From contig CAKSQS010000001.1 in assembly GCA_934486705.1 (NCBI GenBank), positions 97,886 to 161,885 on the forward strand: 64,000 nucleotides of DNA, in the 5' to 3' direction. The translations under genes were made by a program, and so were the position numbers. The notes beneath the pieces are model-generated. The model was given only the letters and a program-made list of their open reading frames with translations, did no database searches and was not told the origin of the DNA. The stretch comes from an uncultured Eubacteriales bacterium. Lineage in GTDB: Bacteria; Bacillota; Clostridia; Oscillospirales; Acutalibacteraceae. Every line of letters starts with the position of its first letter. Within the stretch, counting starts at the first letter, position 1. Positions 51,215 to 61,117 of this stretch are shown here, piece by piece.

Positions 51215-53983
51215 ATGCGTAAATTACTAAAGTCAGCGGTATTTGTTATGTCGGCGGTCCTTTTGCTGACCTCATTGCAATTACCGGCTTTTTCGGCGGT
51301 ATCTGCCGCGGAGCAGAGCAGCGTGACCGAAACGATTGATTTTGATTTAACCTCTTACAGGGCGGAAAACGCTTCCGTTAATTATCGCGATAATGCTTTG
51401 AATTGGGAAGGCGGAACAGGCTCGGTAAGCTTTGAGTTTAACGCGCCGCAAACCGGAAATTATAATTTGTTTATGCTGTGGCAGCCTGCGTCCTCGGGCT
51501 TGGATATATCTATCGGGGTTAAAATTGACGGTAATTATCCCTTTGACGGGGCAGACGAAATTGTTTTAAAGCGAATATGGAAAAATAAAGAGGAAAAGCC
51601 GAGAACCGACGGGCTCGGAAACGAATATGCCTGCGAGCAGGTGGAAACGGGCGGCTTTATTGAAGATTACCTCTGCGATACCACCGGCGTTTCAAACGGA
51701 CCGCATGAATTTTATTTGACGGCGGGAAACCATACGCTGACGATAGTATCTCCCATGCAGGGAATGAAAATCGGCAAGCTTTGCTTTACGCCGCCCGAGC
51801 AGACAGAAAGCTATGAAAGCGTTTCAAAAAATTACCGCAATACCGCCACATCCGCGGAAATTATAACAATACAGGGAGAAGACGCCGCATTTAAAACAAG
51901 CGCTTCTATAATTCCGAAATCAAACAACAGCGATTCGGGTATGCATCCCGCCGACCCCATGCGCACAAAAATCAATTACATCGGCGGCACGGCTTGGCAA
52001 AGCCCGGCAGACAGGCTGACATGGAATTTCAAGGCTGAAACGGCGGGGTACTATTACCTTAATTTCAGATACAAGCAGTCCGACCTTATAAACGGCCAAA
52101 GCCTGCGTTGGCTTAGAATTGACGGAAAAACGCCCTTTTGGGAGGCTGAAACAATTGCCTTTCCCTACGGAACGGCATGGAAGAATTATACCTTTTCTTC
52201 AAAGAGCGGAGAGCCTTATTACATTTATCTTGATAAGGGCGAGCATACGCTCTCGCTTGAGGTGACCGTGGGGGATAAGGCGGAGCAGTTTAAGAAATTA
52301 TCGGAAATAGTGGATATGCTCGGCGATGAATACATAAAAATCGTAATGATTACGGGCGAAGTACCCGACGCCAACCGCGATTATGAGCTGTTTAACCAGA
52401 TACCCGATTTTACCGAAACGCTTGAAAATTGCTGCAAAAAGCTTGATGAGCTTGTAAAAACGACCGATTCTCAAACCGATAATCACAGCACGCAGTATGC
52501 TGCGGCTATGAAGAATATGACGCGCGTGCTGCGTTCAATGCTTAAAAGCCCGTATGTCGCGCAGCAGTATTTATCGGATTATTACAGCAATTATACGGCA
52601 CTCGGCTCATGGCTTTACGATATGGTAAAAATGCCGCTGTCGCTCGATGAAATAGAAATTGTGCCCGCGTCTGTCGCCGCACCCGCAAGGGGCAACGGTA
52701 TTATAAAGCCGATTGTATACGGTTTTAAGCGGTTTTTAATATCATTTTCCAATAAATACACCTTTTTTGACGATGAAAGTGAAGAAGAGGCGCTTCGTAT
52801 ATGGGTCGGCTGGGGACAGGATCAAGCCTCTGTCTTCAATTCGCTGATAAACGAATCGTTCACAAAGGAAACCGGCATTAAGGTAAGGCTTGAAATGGTA
52901 AATGCGTCGCTGGTGAACGGTATTCTTTCGGGCAATTTCCCGGATCTGGCAATTCAAATGGCAAGAACCGAACCTGTAAACCTCGGTATCAGAGACGCGC
53001 TTTACGACCTGCGCAATTTTGAGGACTGCGACGAGGTGCTTAAAAGATTTCAGCCCGACGCAGATCTTCCCTACAGATATAACGACTGCCTGTATGCGCT
53101 GCCCGATACCCAAAGCTTTATGCTTATGTTTTACCGAACGGATATATTTGAAAGCTTAGGGCTTACATTGCCGCGAAACTGGGATGAATTTTTAGAGGCG
53201 GCAACGGTAATACAGCGCAACAATATGAGCGTGTATATGCCGTATACACAAATTACAACCTCTACAACCGTAAATTCGGGCATAGGAAGTCTCAACTTGT
53301 TCCCGACGCTTATGGCGCAGAGCTCACTCAGCATTTATAACAAGGAATTAAACGCTACAAACCTTGTTTCAAAGGAAGCCGTTAATGTGTTCAAGCGGTG
53401 GACGGAGTTTTACACCGAATACGATTTTTACAAAGAGGCGGATTTTTACAACCGTTTCAGAGTGGGCTCAATGCCGCTCGGAATAGCGCCGTATTCCATG
53501 TATATGACCCTGTATTCGGCAGCGCGTGAAATCGGCGGCAGATGGTCGGTTGCAACCGTGCCGGCAACAAAGGGCGGAAACGATTCCGTGGCGGGCGCGG
53601 GCACAGGCTGCGCGATTATTAAAAAGTCCTCCAAAAAAGCAGAGGCGTGGGAGTTCCTTAAATGGTGGACTGACGCGGATACGCAGGTGAGATTCACAAA
53701 TAATGTGGAATCCATCCTCGGAATGATAGGCCGTGTTTCCACCTCTAACGTGGAAGCGCTCTCAAGGCTTTCGTGGGGTGCGGGCGTTCTTGATGTTTTG
53801 CTTGAACAGTGGTCGCGGGTGACCGAGGTGCCCGAGGTTCCCGGCAGCTATTATCTTACGCGCTGCGTGGATCAGGCGTTTTGGTCGGTGGTCAACGGCA
53901 CGTCAAGACCCAAGGACGCGCTTGTTAAGCAGAGCGCCGTTGCCGATGATGAAATCACACGAAAAATCAATGAATACAAATAG
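51215..53983 (+). CDS. substrate-binding protein fused to carbohydrate-binding-like domains
   Basis: A 922-residue secreted protein. Signal peptide to about residue 31 (no lipobox cysteine). Two beta-sandwich domains resembling CBM35/galactose-binding modules follow at about 36-195 (LNWEGGTGSVSFEF) and 222-350 (RLTWNFKAETAGYYYLNFRY). Then comes a helical region (355-500), and a family 1 solute-binding fold from about 525 (IWVGWGQDQASVFN, GNFPDLAIQMAR, LMFYRTDIFESLGLTLPRNW, AEAWEFLKWW). Ordinary sugar-binding proteins have about 430 residues and no such front. It would capture polysaccharide at the surface for the permeases that follow immediately. Confidence 0.85.
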   Translation: MRKLLKSAVFVMSAVLLLTSLQLPAFSAVSAAEQSSVTETIDFDLTSYRAENASVNYRDNALNWEGGTGSVSFEFNAPQTGNYNLFMLWQPASSGLDISIGVKIDGNYPFDGADEIVLKRIWKNKEEKPRTDGLGNEYACEQVETGGFIEDYLCDTTGVSNGPHEFYLTAGNHTLTIVSPMQGMKIGKLCFTPPEQTESYESVSKNYRNTATSAEIITIQGEDAAFKTSASIIPKSNNSDSGMHPADPMRTKINYIGGTAWQSPADRLTWNFKAETAGYYYLNFRYKQSDLINGQSLRWLRIDGKTPFWEAETIAFPYGTAWKNYTFSSKSGEPYYIYLDKGEHTLSLEVTVGDKAEQFKKLSEIVDMLGDEYIKIVMITGEVPDANRDYELFNQIPDFTETLENCCKKLDELVKTTDSQTDNHSTQYAAAMKNMTRVLRSMLKSPYVAQQYLSDYYSNYTALGSWLYDMVKMPLSLDEIEIVPASVAAPARGNGIIKPIVYGFKRFLISFSNKYTFFDDESEEEALRIWVGWGQDQASVFNSLINESFTKETGIKVRLEMVNASLVNGILSGNFPDLAIQMARTEPVNLGIRDALYDLRNFEDCDEVLKRFQPDADLPYRYNDCLYALPDTQSFMLMFYRTDIFESLGLTLPRNWDEFLEAATVIQRNNMSVYMPYTQITTSTTVNSGIGSLNLFPTLMAQSSLSIYNKELNATNLVSKEAVNVFKRWTEFYTEYDFYKEADFYNRFRVGSMPLGIAPYSMYMTLYSAAREIGGRWSVATVPATKGGNDSVAGAGTGCAIIKKSSKKAEAWEFLKWWTDADTQVRFTNNVESILGMIGRVSTSNVEALSRLSWGAGVLDVLLEQWSRVTEVPEVPGSYYLTRCVDQAFWSVVNGTSRPKDALVKQSAVADDEITRKINEYK

Positions 53984-54012
53984 GATAAATTTCTCTTTCG
54001 GGGGGGAATAAT

Positions 54013-54918
54013 ATGAAGAAAAAGAAAAGTGAATTGCGTATAACCTTAAGAGAAAACGCGCCTATGTTTGTAATGCTTATTCCGTTTTTTACGTTTTTTC
54101 TGCTGTTTATGGTTATTCCCATATTCTCTTCGCTGTTTTTAAGTCTTACATCCTACGATTTGCTTTCGCCGCCTACGTTTGTCGGAATAGATAATTACCG
54201 CAGGCTGATAGTAAACGACGCCGCCTTTGCGGTAACCGTTAAAAATACCCTGGTTTTTGCCGTGGTGGCAGGGCCGCTCGGTTTTTTGCTCTCCTTTGTG
54301 CTTGCGTGGGCGGTTAACGAATTTAAGCCGGTAATGCGTTCCTTTATGTCGCTTATGTTTTATGCGCCGTCATTGGTAGGAAATGCGTATTTTATATGGC
54401 AGGTTGCGTTTTCGGGCGACAGCTACGGCTACATAAACAGCTTTCTGCTTTCCTTCGGAATAATAACCGAGCCTATCGTTTGGCTGAAAAACGAAACATA
54501 TCTTATGCCGATAATAATTATTGTTCAGCTGTGGCAGAGCATGGGCGTTTCCTTTCTTGCCAATATTTCGGGGCTGCAAAACATAAGCCGCGATTTATAT
54601 GAGGCGGCGTCGATCGACGGGGTGCGAAACCGCTGGCAGGAGCTGCGCTATATAACCCTGCCGTCAATGTCGCATATGCTGCTGTTCAGCGCGGTTATGC
54701 AAATACAAAGCAGCTTTGCGGTAAGTACAATCGCAATTACATTAGCGGGCTACCCGAGTAAGGGCAACGCGGTTGATACGATAGTTTCGCTGATGTCCGA
54801 TGTTGCTTCGGTAAGATACGAGTTCGGCTATGCCTCCGCTATAGCAGTTATACTGTTCATAATGATGGTAGCCACAAGGCTTGTAGTCGGAAAGATACTG
54901 CAAATGACTCAAAAGTGA
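54013..54918 (+). CDS. sugar ABC transporter permease, MalF/UgpA type (pair 1)
   Basis: A 301-residue inner-membrane protein with six predicted helices. The EAA loop that contacts the ATPase reads EAASIDGVRNRWQELRYITL. GVDNY-like VGIDNYRRLI lies after the first helix. A GGGGGG-rich ribosome binding site precedes the ATG. It forms a pair with the next gene, presumably served by the binding protein upstream. No ATPase gene is in the window. Confidence 0.92.
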   Translation: MKKKKSELRITLRENAPMFVMLIPFFTFFLLFMVIPIFSSLFLSLTSYDLLSPPTFVGIDNYRRLIVNDAAFAVTVKNTLVFAVVAGPLGFLLSFVLAWAVNEFKPVMRSFMSLMFYAPSLVGNAYFIWQVAFSGDSYGYINSFLLSFGIITEPIVWLKNETYLMPIIIIVQLWQSMGVSFLANISGLQNISRDLYEAASIDGVRNRWQELRYITLPSMSHMLLFSAVMQIQSSFAVSTIAITLAGYPSKGNAVDTIVSLMSDVASVRYEFGYASAIAVILFIMMVATRLVVGKILQMTQK

Positions 54919-54928
54919 GGGTGTTAAT

Positions 54929-55828
54929 GTGATTTCTGAGGTTAGAAAGCTGAAACGCGCAATAAGGGGCGACAGTATGTCGGCCAAAAGATTTACCCGT
55001 TCGCGCTTTGGTAATTTTCTCAATTTCTTTCTTATATTCTGCGCGGGCTTATTTACCATGCTCCCGTTGGTTTACGCCGTTTGTACCTCCTTTAAGCCGC
55101 TTGACGAGCTGATGATTTTTCCGCCGAGATTTTTTGTTAAACGCCCGACCCTCGGCAATTACCTTGTTTTGCCCGACCTCATGGCGGCGCTCAGAGTCCC
55201 GCTTTCAAGATATATATTCAACAGTGTGGCAATAAGCGTTGTTACCTCGCTGATTTATATTATCGTTGCCGCCATGGCGGCGTATGCGCTGGCAAAGGCT
55301 ACGTTTAAAGGGAAAAGTATACTGTTTTGGACGGTGCAGTTTGCCCTAATGTTCAGCGGCTGCACGCTTGCCGTTCCGCAGTATTTGGTTTTTTCAAAGC
55401 TGCATATGATCGATACTTACTGGATTTATCTGCTGCCGCCCATGGCTTCAACCCTCGGCGTGTTTCTTATGAAGCAGTACATAGAGGGGTATCTGCCCGA
55501 GGCGCTGCTTGAGGCGGCGAAGATTGACGGCGCGAGCCACTACCGAATATTTTTCTCAATTACTCTGCCTATAATAAAGCCGGCTTGCTTTACGGTCTTT
55601 CTGTTTTCTTTCAGGGATATATGGGCTACCGTTCCCAACGGCACTATTTTTACCGAGCAGCTTAAAACGCTGCCGCAGATAGTAACCCAAATCACATCCG
55701 GCGGAGTTGCGCGCTCGGGCAGCGCTATGGCGGTAACGGTTATTATGATGATTCCGCCGATATTGGTCTATCTTATATCGCAAAGCAATGTTGTTGAAAG
55801 TATGAGCAGCGCCGGTATAAAGGAATAA
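54929..55828 (+). CDS. sugar ABC transporter permease, MalG type (pair 1)
   Basis: A 299-residue permease with the EAA motif EAAKIDGASHYRIFFSITLP and TSFKPLDELMIFPPRF near the N terminus. The GTG at 54929 follows GAGGGTG with a six-base gap; ATG 54977 is an alternative start. It completes the heterodimeric channel with the gene upstream. Confidence 0.92.
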   Translation: MISEVRKLKRAIRGDSMSAKRFTRSRFGNFLNFFLIFCAGLFTMLPLVYAVCTSFKPLDELMIFPPRFFVKRPTLGNYLVLPDLMAALRVPLSRYIFNSVAISVVTSLIYIIVAAMAAYALAKATFKGKSILFWTVQFALMFSGCTLAVPQYLVFSKLHMIDTYWIYLLPPMASTLGVFLMKQYIEGYLPEALLEAAKIDGASHYRIFFSITLPIIKPACFTVFLFSFRDIWATVPNGTIFTEQLKTLPQIVTQITSGGVARSGSAMAVTVIMMIPPILVYLISQSNVVESMSSAGIKE

Positions 55829-55845
55829 AATAAGGAGTTGATAAA

Positions 55846-57948
55846 TTGAAACGCAGGATTCTTACGGTTTTAACCCTTGCAGCGGTCTTGCTTGCCATGA
55901 TATCGGGCGCGCTTACAGCCGCAGCGGAAATTCCTTATACAAGCTATACATATTGGTCAAATTCCGGAGATCGGCGCACCGAGGTATACAATCGGGCAAT
56001 GTTTTCGGTTGAAACGGTGCTTAACGCGAAGGATTTGAAAATTCGCGATTTTACGGCGCTTAATGATATTTGCACTGATGAAAAGGGCAATATTTATCTT
56101 TTGGACTCTGCCTCGCGGATAGTGGTGCTTAACAGTAAATACGAGGTTTTATACGAAATAGGCGAAATAAACAGTACGGAAAAATACGATAATGCGAGAA
56201 GCCTTTATGTAAGCGGAGACAACACGCTTTATATTTGTGATACCGAGGGCGGCAGGGTGCTGCACACCGATTTAAAGGGCAGACTTTTGGAAACGGTGGG
56301 CGCTCCGAAATCACAGCTTATTCCCGATGATTTTAAATTTCGCCCGACCTATGTTGCGGTTGACCCGAAGGGCTGCCTGTATATTTTAAGCGACGGCTCT
56401 TACTACGGCGCGCTTTTATTCGATGAAAGCAAGACATTTTTGGGCTTTTACGGCGCGAATACCGTAACCTCGGGCATATCGGGCGTGCTTACGAATATTT
56501 TAAACAGGGTGTTCCCGAATAACACGAAAAAGGGAAATACCGCCCGCAGAATACCCTACTGCTTTGTTGATATAAAAACGGATGATGAGGGCTTTGTTTA
56601 TACCTGCAACGGCTCTACCGAGAAATATGACAACAAGGGGCAGATACGTAAATTAAGCCCCGGAACGGGTAAGAATATCCTTAATTCAAACAGCGTTAAT
56701 TTTGTTGACGCCGAAATAAACAGCGAATATTCAAACGGCGAGTTTTCAAATCAGGATATAATGAATATAGAAATAGACGGCGACGGCTTTATTTTCGCGC
56801 TTGAGTCAACCTTCGGAAAGGTTTTTCTGTATGACAGCGAGTGCCGTATGCTTACGGCATTCGGCGGCGGAATGCACGAAGGCACGCAGGACGGAATGTT
56901 CGTAAATGTTTCGGGTATGGCGCTGCTCGATGACGGCGGCAGGGTGCTTGTGAGCGACAAAACAAATAATAATATAACCTCGTTTCGTCTGAACGATTAC
57001 GGCAGAAAGGTATTGGATACCGATTGGCTTACAACCGAGGGCGAGTATGAGGCGGCTAAGGCAGGCTGGAACGAGGTGCTGAAGCTTGATAACTGCAGTC
57101 AGGCGGCATACAGCGGGCTTGCGTATGCGTCGCTCTATGAGGGCGATTACAAAACGGCAATGAGCTACGCCAAAACGGGGAACGACAGAGACGCCTATGC
57201 GATTGCCTTTGAAAAATACAGGAGCAATTACATAAATTCGCATTTCGGGCTTATTTTCACGGCTGCCGCAGTGTTTATTATCGGTATAATCGCGGCATTG
57301 GCGGTCAGCATTCGCAAAAATACGGTTATTATTAAAAATCAAAAAATACGGCTGCTGTTCGGCACTATGGTTCACCCCGCAAATTCGTTTGCCGAGGTTA
57401 AGGAAAAAGGGCAGGGCTCTGTTATTATCGGTGCGGTTATGCTTTTGCTTTTCTATTTATCGGTAATACTAAACACCATAAACGGCGGTTTCCTTTTCAG
57501 CAGCTACGACCCGGAAAATTTCAATTCAATATGGATTTTCGCAAGAACTCTGGGGCTTGCGGTGCTGTGGATCGTATCCGACTGGATGGTATGCACAATT
57601 ATGGACGGAAAGGGCAGACTGCGCGAAATAGCAATCGTTACCTGCTACAGTCTTATGCCTATCATAATAAAGAATTTCGTAACGCTTATACTCACAAATG
57701 TGCTGCTGCCGAGCGAAACGGGCTTTCTCACGATTTTAGACGCCGTCGCAATGATTTATTTTGTGCTGCTTATGATATGCGGTCTTTTGAAAATTCACGA
57801 TTTCAGCTTCGGTAGAATGGTTTTGACAAGCCTGCTGTCAATTTTGGGCGTGGCGATAATATTCTTCCTGTTGATTATGATAGCAATGCTGTTCCAGCAA
57901 ACCTACGGCTTTATTGCCACGGTTATTTCCGAATTGCTGACAGTATAG
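55846..57948 (+). CDS. NHL-type beta-propeller, TPR and Yip1-domain membrane protein
   Basis: A 700-residue protein: signal peptide (1-27), an NHL-like propeller (about 50-400; repeats such as DICTDEKGNIYLLDSASRIV and YVAVDPKGCLYILS), a short TPR-like helical pair (WNEVLKLDNCSQAAYSGLAY), one membrane helix (about 467-485), and a C-terminal Yip1-family region of about five helices (505-700). The propeller should face outside. Yip1 proteins associated with sugar ABC transporter and DUF5696 genes are common in Firmicutes but have no proven function; a gating or assembly role for the transporter is possible. TTG start after AAGGAG. Confidence 0.75.
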   Translation: MKRRILTVLTLAAVLLAMISGALTAAAEIPYTSYTYWSNSGDRRTEVYNRAMFSVETVLNAKDLKIRDFTALNDICTDEKGNIYLLDSASRIVVLNSKYEVLYEIGEINSTEKYDNARSLYVSGDNTLYICDTEGGRVLHTDLKGRLLETVGAPKSQLIPDDFKFRPTYVAVDPKGCLYILSDGSYYGALLFDESKTFLGFYGANTVTSGISGVLTNILNRVFPNNTKKGNTARRIPYCFVDIKTDDEGFVYTCNGSTEKYDNKGQIRKLSPGTGKNILNSNSVNFVDAEINSEYSNGEFSNQDIMNIEIDGDGFIFALESTFGKVFLYDSECRMLTAFGGGMHEGTQDGMFVNVSGMALLDDGGRVLVSDKTNNNITSFRLNDYGRKVLDTDWLTTEGEYEAAKAGWNEVLKLDNCSQAAYSGLAYASLYEGDYKTAMSYAKTGNDRDAYAIAFEKYRSNYINSHFGLIFTAAAVFIIGIIAALAVSIRKNTVIIKNQKIRLLFGTMVHPANSFAEVKEKGQGSVIIGAVMLLLFYLSVILNTINGGFLFSSYDPENFNSIWIFARTLGLAVLWIVSDWMVCTIMDGKGRLREIAIVTCYSLMPIIIKNFVTLILTNVLLPSETGFLTILDAVAMIYFVLLMICGLLKIHDFSFGRMVLTSLLSILGVAIIFFLLIMIAMLFQQTYGFIATVISELLTV

Positions 57949-57960
57949 GAGTGAACGGTA

Positions 57961-60207
57961 ATGAGAAAAATATTAAGTTGTGTGCTGCTGACCGTTATGC
58001 TGTTTTCTTTGACATCCTGCGGCAGCGGAGGGGGAGCGCTCTCTAAGCCGTTTGATACGGGAGCGGAAAGCGCCGAAACAGATGAAAAAATTATCGGTGA
58101 AAATTCCTCCCTGCGGCTCGATTGGGACGATACCACCAAGGGCGCGGTTCTGTACGATTTAAAATCGGGTCTTTCCTGGGGAACTTCCCCCGCGGCCGAC
58201 GGGGAGGAGCAACTTGATGAGTTTGGAATGCCTATAAAGCGTTCGCCGAAGGTCAATTCGCCGATAACTATAAGCTATCTTGATTACGAAACCAACACGG
58301 TAATTGACGCCGCCGCATATTCCGCTGCGGTAGAGGATGGGCGCGTAAGGTGTGCCAAGGGGAAAAATTCAATTTTGGTTGAATTTTATTTTGACGCACC
58401 GAAAATTATGGTGCCGGTTCAGTACATTTTGAAGGATGACCGTTTGCAGATAAAAATTAACGCAAAGGACATACAAGAGGATAAAAATAAGCTTATTAAG
58501 GTTTCGGTAGCTCCGTTTTTCTGCTCTGCGGAAAACGGCAGCGAGGACAGCTATCTTTTCGTTCCGTCAGGCTCGGGAGCGCTGATAAAGCCTACATATC
58601 TCTCCCAGCAGGGAACGGATTATTCCTCGCAGGTGTACGGCTTCGACAGCACAATCGAGGTATTGTCCGAAACCTCAAACAGGGAAAGCGTTCGTTCGCC
58701 GGTTTACGGAGCGCGTATGTCGGGCGGAAAGGGCGCGTTTGCGATAATTGACGGCGGTGCGGATTCGGCGATAATTGAGGTAAGCGCCGGAGCGGGGGCT
58801 TACGGCTATACTACCGTTTATTCATCGTTTCTGATAAGAGGATACACCGGACATGTTGCGAATTTGTTTTCGGGAATAAATGTTGAAAGCACGGTATACA
58901 GCGAAAGAAAAATTGACGAAACGCTCTCGGTAGGCTTTTACCCGCTTACCGGCGATAATGCCGATTACGTCGGTATGGCGAGGGTTTACCGTGAATATCT
59001 TATAAAAAAATATAATATGACCGAGGTAAGCGAGGATATGTCGCTCGGGCTTACATTTTTGGGCGGCACGGTTATAAGCGATTCATTCTGCGGTATACCT
59101 TATACAAAGCTTTATGCCGCAACGACGCTAAGGCAGGCAACGGCTGTTTTGGATGATGTTTTAAAGGAAACGGGGCTGCCTGTAAATGCGGTGCTGAAAG
59201 GCTTCGGAGCATCCGGCGTTGACGCAGGTATTGCGGGCGGCGGTTATAAGCTTGCGGGTAAGCTCGGCAATAATAAGGATTTATCTGAGCTGCAAAGGCT
59301 TTGCAATGAAAGCTCGGCACAGCTGTTTTTTGATTATGATATTGTCCGCTTTGCGAAAACGGGCAAGGGAGCTTCGGTGTTCTCGGACGCCTGCACAAAT
59401 GCCGGCGAAAAGAAGGCGTCGCAGTACCTTTACAACCCTGCGGTACTCAGCAGGGAAAAATCCACACTGTATTATTTGCTGACCCCTTCAAAGCTCGGCA
59501 GCGCCGTGCAAAGGGCGCTTAAGGCAAGCGGAAAAATGAAGCTTAAGGGGATATCGCTTTCTACGCTTACCTCAATGTCGTATTCCGATTACAGTGATAA
59601 AGCCGTTTCCGATTTCTACGCCAAAAGCGGCTTTGCAAAGACGGTTACGGACAGCTTAAAGACGGTGAAAAAGAGTAATTACAAAATAGCATCATCTGCC
59701 GCGAACGATTACGCGGCGGCGCTGTCGGATGTTATTATGAACGCTCCTACGCAGTCGGACAGAGAGCATATATTTTACACGGATGTGCCGTTTTACGAGA
59801 CGGTATTCAAGGGATATGTTCCTATGACGGTTGAAAGCGTTAATCTGCGTGCGGACGGCAAGGCAGCGGTTTTAAAGGCGATCGAGAGCGGCTGCGGTCT
59901 TAACTACACCGTTATTGACCATCGTTCGGACAGAATGACGGCAAGCAAGCACCCCGTATTTTACAACAGCGTTTATTCCGATATAAAATCGGATATTTTA
60001 AAAACCGCGAAAAGTCTCGGCGATTATTACAAGGCGGTAAATGGGGCGCATATTATCGGGCACAAAATTTTGACCGAGAATTTAAGGGCGACATTTTTCG
60101 ATAACGGCACGGCGGTTTATGTAAATTACGGTAACGCAGCTGCCGCTTCTCCCGCAGGAGAGGTTGAGGCGGGCGGATTTCTTTTGGCAAAGGGTGAGGT
60201 ATCGTGA
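57961..60207 (+). CDS. DUF5696 lipoprotein
   Basis: A 748-residue lipoprotein (lipobox LTSCGS). An N-terminal beta-sandwich region (LRLDWDDTTKGAVLYDLKSG) is followed by a middle part with YLFVPSGSGALI and LSVGFYPLTGDNADYVGMAR, then a barrel-like C-terminal half (AVLKGFGASGVDAG, QLFFDYDIVRFA, ESGCGLNYTVIDHRSD). This layout is DUF5696, found next to sugar transporters and probably a glycosidase-like or glycan-binding protein. Catalytic residues are not proven. It overlaps the next permease gene. Confidence 0.78.
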   Translation: MRKILSCVLLTVMLFSLTSCGSGGGALSKPFDTGAESAETDEKIIGENSSLRLDWDDTTKGAVLYDLKSGLSWGTSPAADGEEQLDEFGMPIKRSPKVNSPITISYLDYETNTVIDAAAYSAAVEDGRVRCAKGKNSILVEFYFDAPKIMVPVQYILKDDRLQIKINAKDIQEDKNKLIKVSVAPFFCSAENGSEDSYLFVPSGSGALIKPTYLSQQGTDYSSQVYGFDSTIEVLSETSNRESVRSPVYGARMSGGKGAFAIIDGGADSAIIEVSAGAGAYGYTTVYSSFLIRGYTGHVANLFSGINVESTVYSERKIDETLSVGFYPLTGDNADYVGMARVYREYLIKKYNMTEVSEDMSLGLTFLGGTVISDSFCGIPYTKLYAATTLRQATAVLDDVLKETGLPVNAVLKGFGASGVDAGIAGGGYKLAGKLGNNKDLSELQRLCNESSAQLFFDYDIVRFAKTGKGASVFSDACTNAGEKKASQYLYNPAVLSREKSTLYYLLTPSKLGSAVQRALKASGKMKLKGISLSTLTSMSYSDYSDKAVSDFYAKSGFAKTVTDSLKTVKKSNYKIASSAANDYAAALSDVIMNAPTQSDREHIFYTDVPFYETVFKGYVPMTVESVNLRADGKAAVLKAIESGCGLNYTVIDHRSDRMTASKHPVFYNSVYSDIKSDILKTAKSLGDYYKAVNGAHIIGHKILTENLRATFFDNGTAVYVNYGNAAAASPAGEVEAGGFLLAKGEVS

Positions 60208-61106
60208 AAAAACTCAAAAAAAATCGCGGAATTGACGCCATAAAGGATAAATACGGGCAATTATTCACAACGCCCTGGTTTATCGGCATAATAATATTCT
60301 TTTTAATTCCCATGGCGCAGTCGATATACTTTTCCTTTTCGGAGGTTACGGTTGTTCCCGGCGGTATGGATATTTCATTTGTCGGGCTTAAAAACTATAA
60401 AAACATTCTTTTGGAAGATCCGGATTACCTGAAAAATTTAAGCGAGGCAATAACCTCATTTCTGTATCAGATACCTGTAATTTTGCTGTTAAGCCTGGTT
60501 TTGGCGCTTTTTCTCAATCAAAAATTCAGGGGAAGGCTGTTTTTCAGGGCGCTTTTCTTCCTGCCGGTTATTATAGCGACCGGAACGGTAATTACCTGGC
60601 TGTTCAGAACGACCGACAGTGATTTGAATAATTTGGGCGTTTCCGAATCATACACCGCCTCAATGTTTTCGGTAAAGGATATTATAAACTGGCTTCAGAT
60701 TGATGGCAGAATAGCCGAATATATAACCCGCACGATCAGCAAAATATTCGACCTTATCTGGAGCTGCGGAATACAAACCGTACTGTTTTTGGCGGGACTC
60801 CAATCAATTCCCGGAACGCTTTACGAAGCGTCCAGAGTTGAGGGCGCGACAAAGTGGGAGGAATTTTGGTTTATTACCTTCCCGATGCTTTCGCGGGTCA
60901 CCCTGCTTGTAACGGTTTTCACAATAGTGGAGCAGATGACCTCCACGCGTATACGTATGGTTTCAAAAACCTATTCCATGATGACCGCGGGAACATATGA
61001 TAAAACGTCTGCAATGCTTTGGTTTTATTTTCTGGTAGTTGGCGGACTTATGGGAATTTTGCTTTTGATATACGAGCGGGCGTTTATGCGGCGTTGGGAT
61101 AATTAG
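60204..61106 (+). CDS. sugar ABC transporter permease, MalF/UgpA type (pair 2)
   Basis: A 300-residue permease. The EAA loop is EASRVEGATKWEEFWFITFP, and FVGLKNYKNIL lies after the first helix. The GTG start overlaps the DUF5696 stop (GTGA), so it is coupled to it. The first five or so helices show an insertion around DSDLNNLGVSESYTA that pair 1 lacks, so the two pairs are not simple duplicates. Confidence 0.9.
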   Translation: MKKLKKNRGIDAIKDKYGQLFTTPWFIGIIIFFLIPMAQSIYFSFSEVTVVPGGMDISFVGLKNYKNILLEDPDYLKNLSEAITSFLYQIPVILLLSLVLALFLNQKFRGRLFFRALFFLPVIIATGTVITWLFRTTDSDLNNLGVSESYTASMFSVKDIINWLQIDGRIAEYITRTISKIFDLIWSCGIQTVLFLAGLQSIPGTLYEASRVEGATKWEEFWFITFPMLSRVTLLVTVFTIVEQMTSTRIRMVSKTYSMMTAGTYDKTSAMLWFYFLVVGGLMGILLLIYERAFMRRWDN

Positions 61107-61117
61107 CGGAGGGAAAA

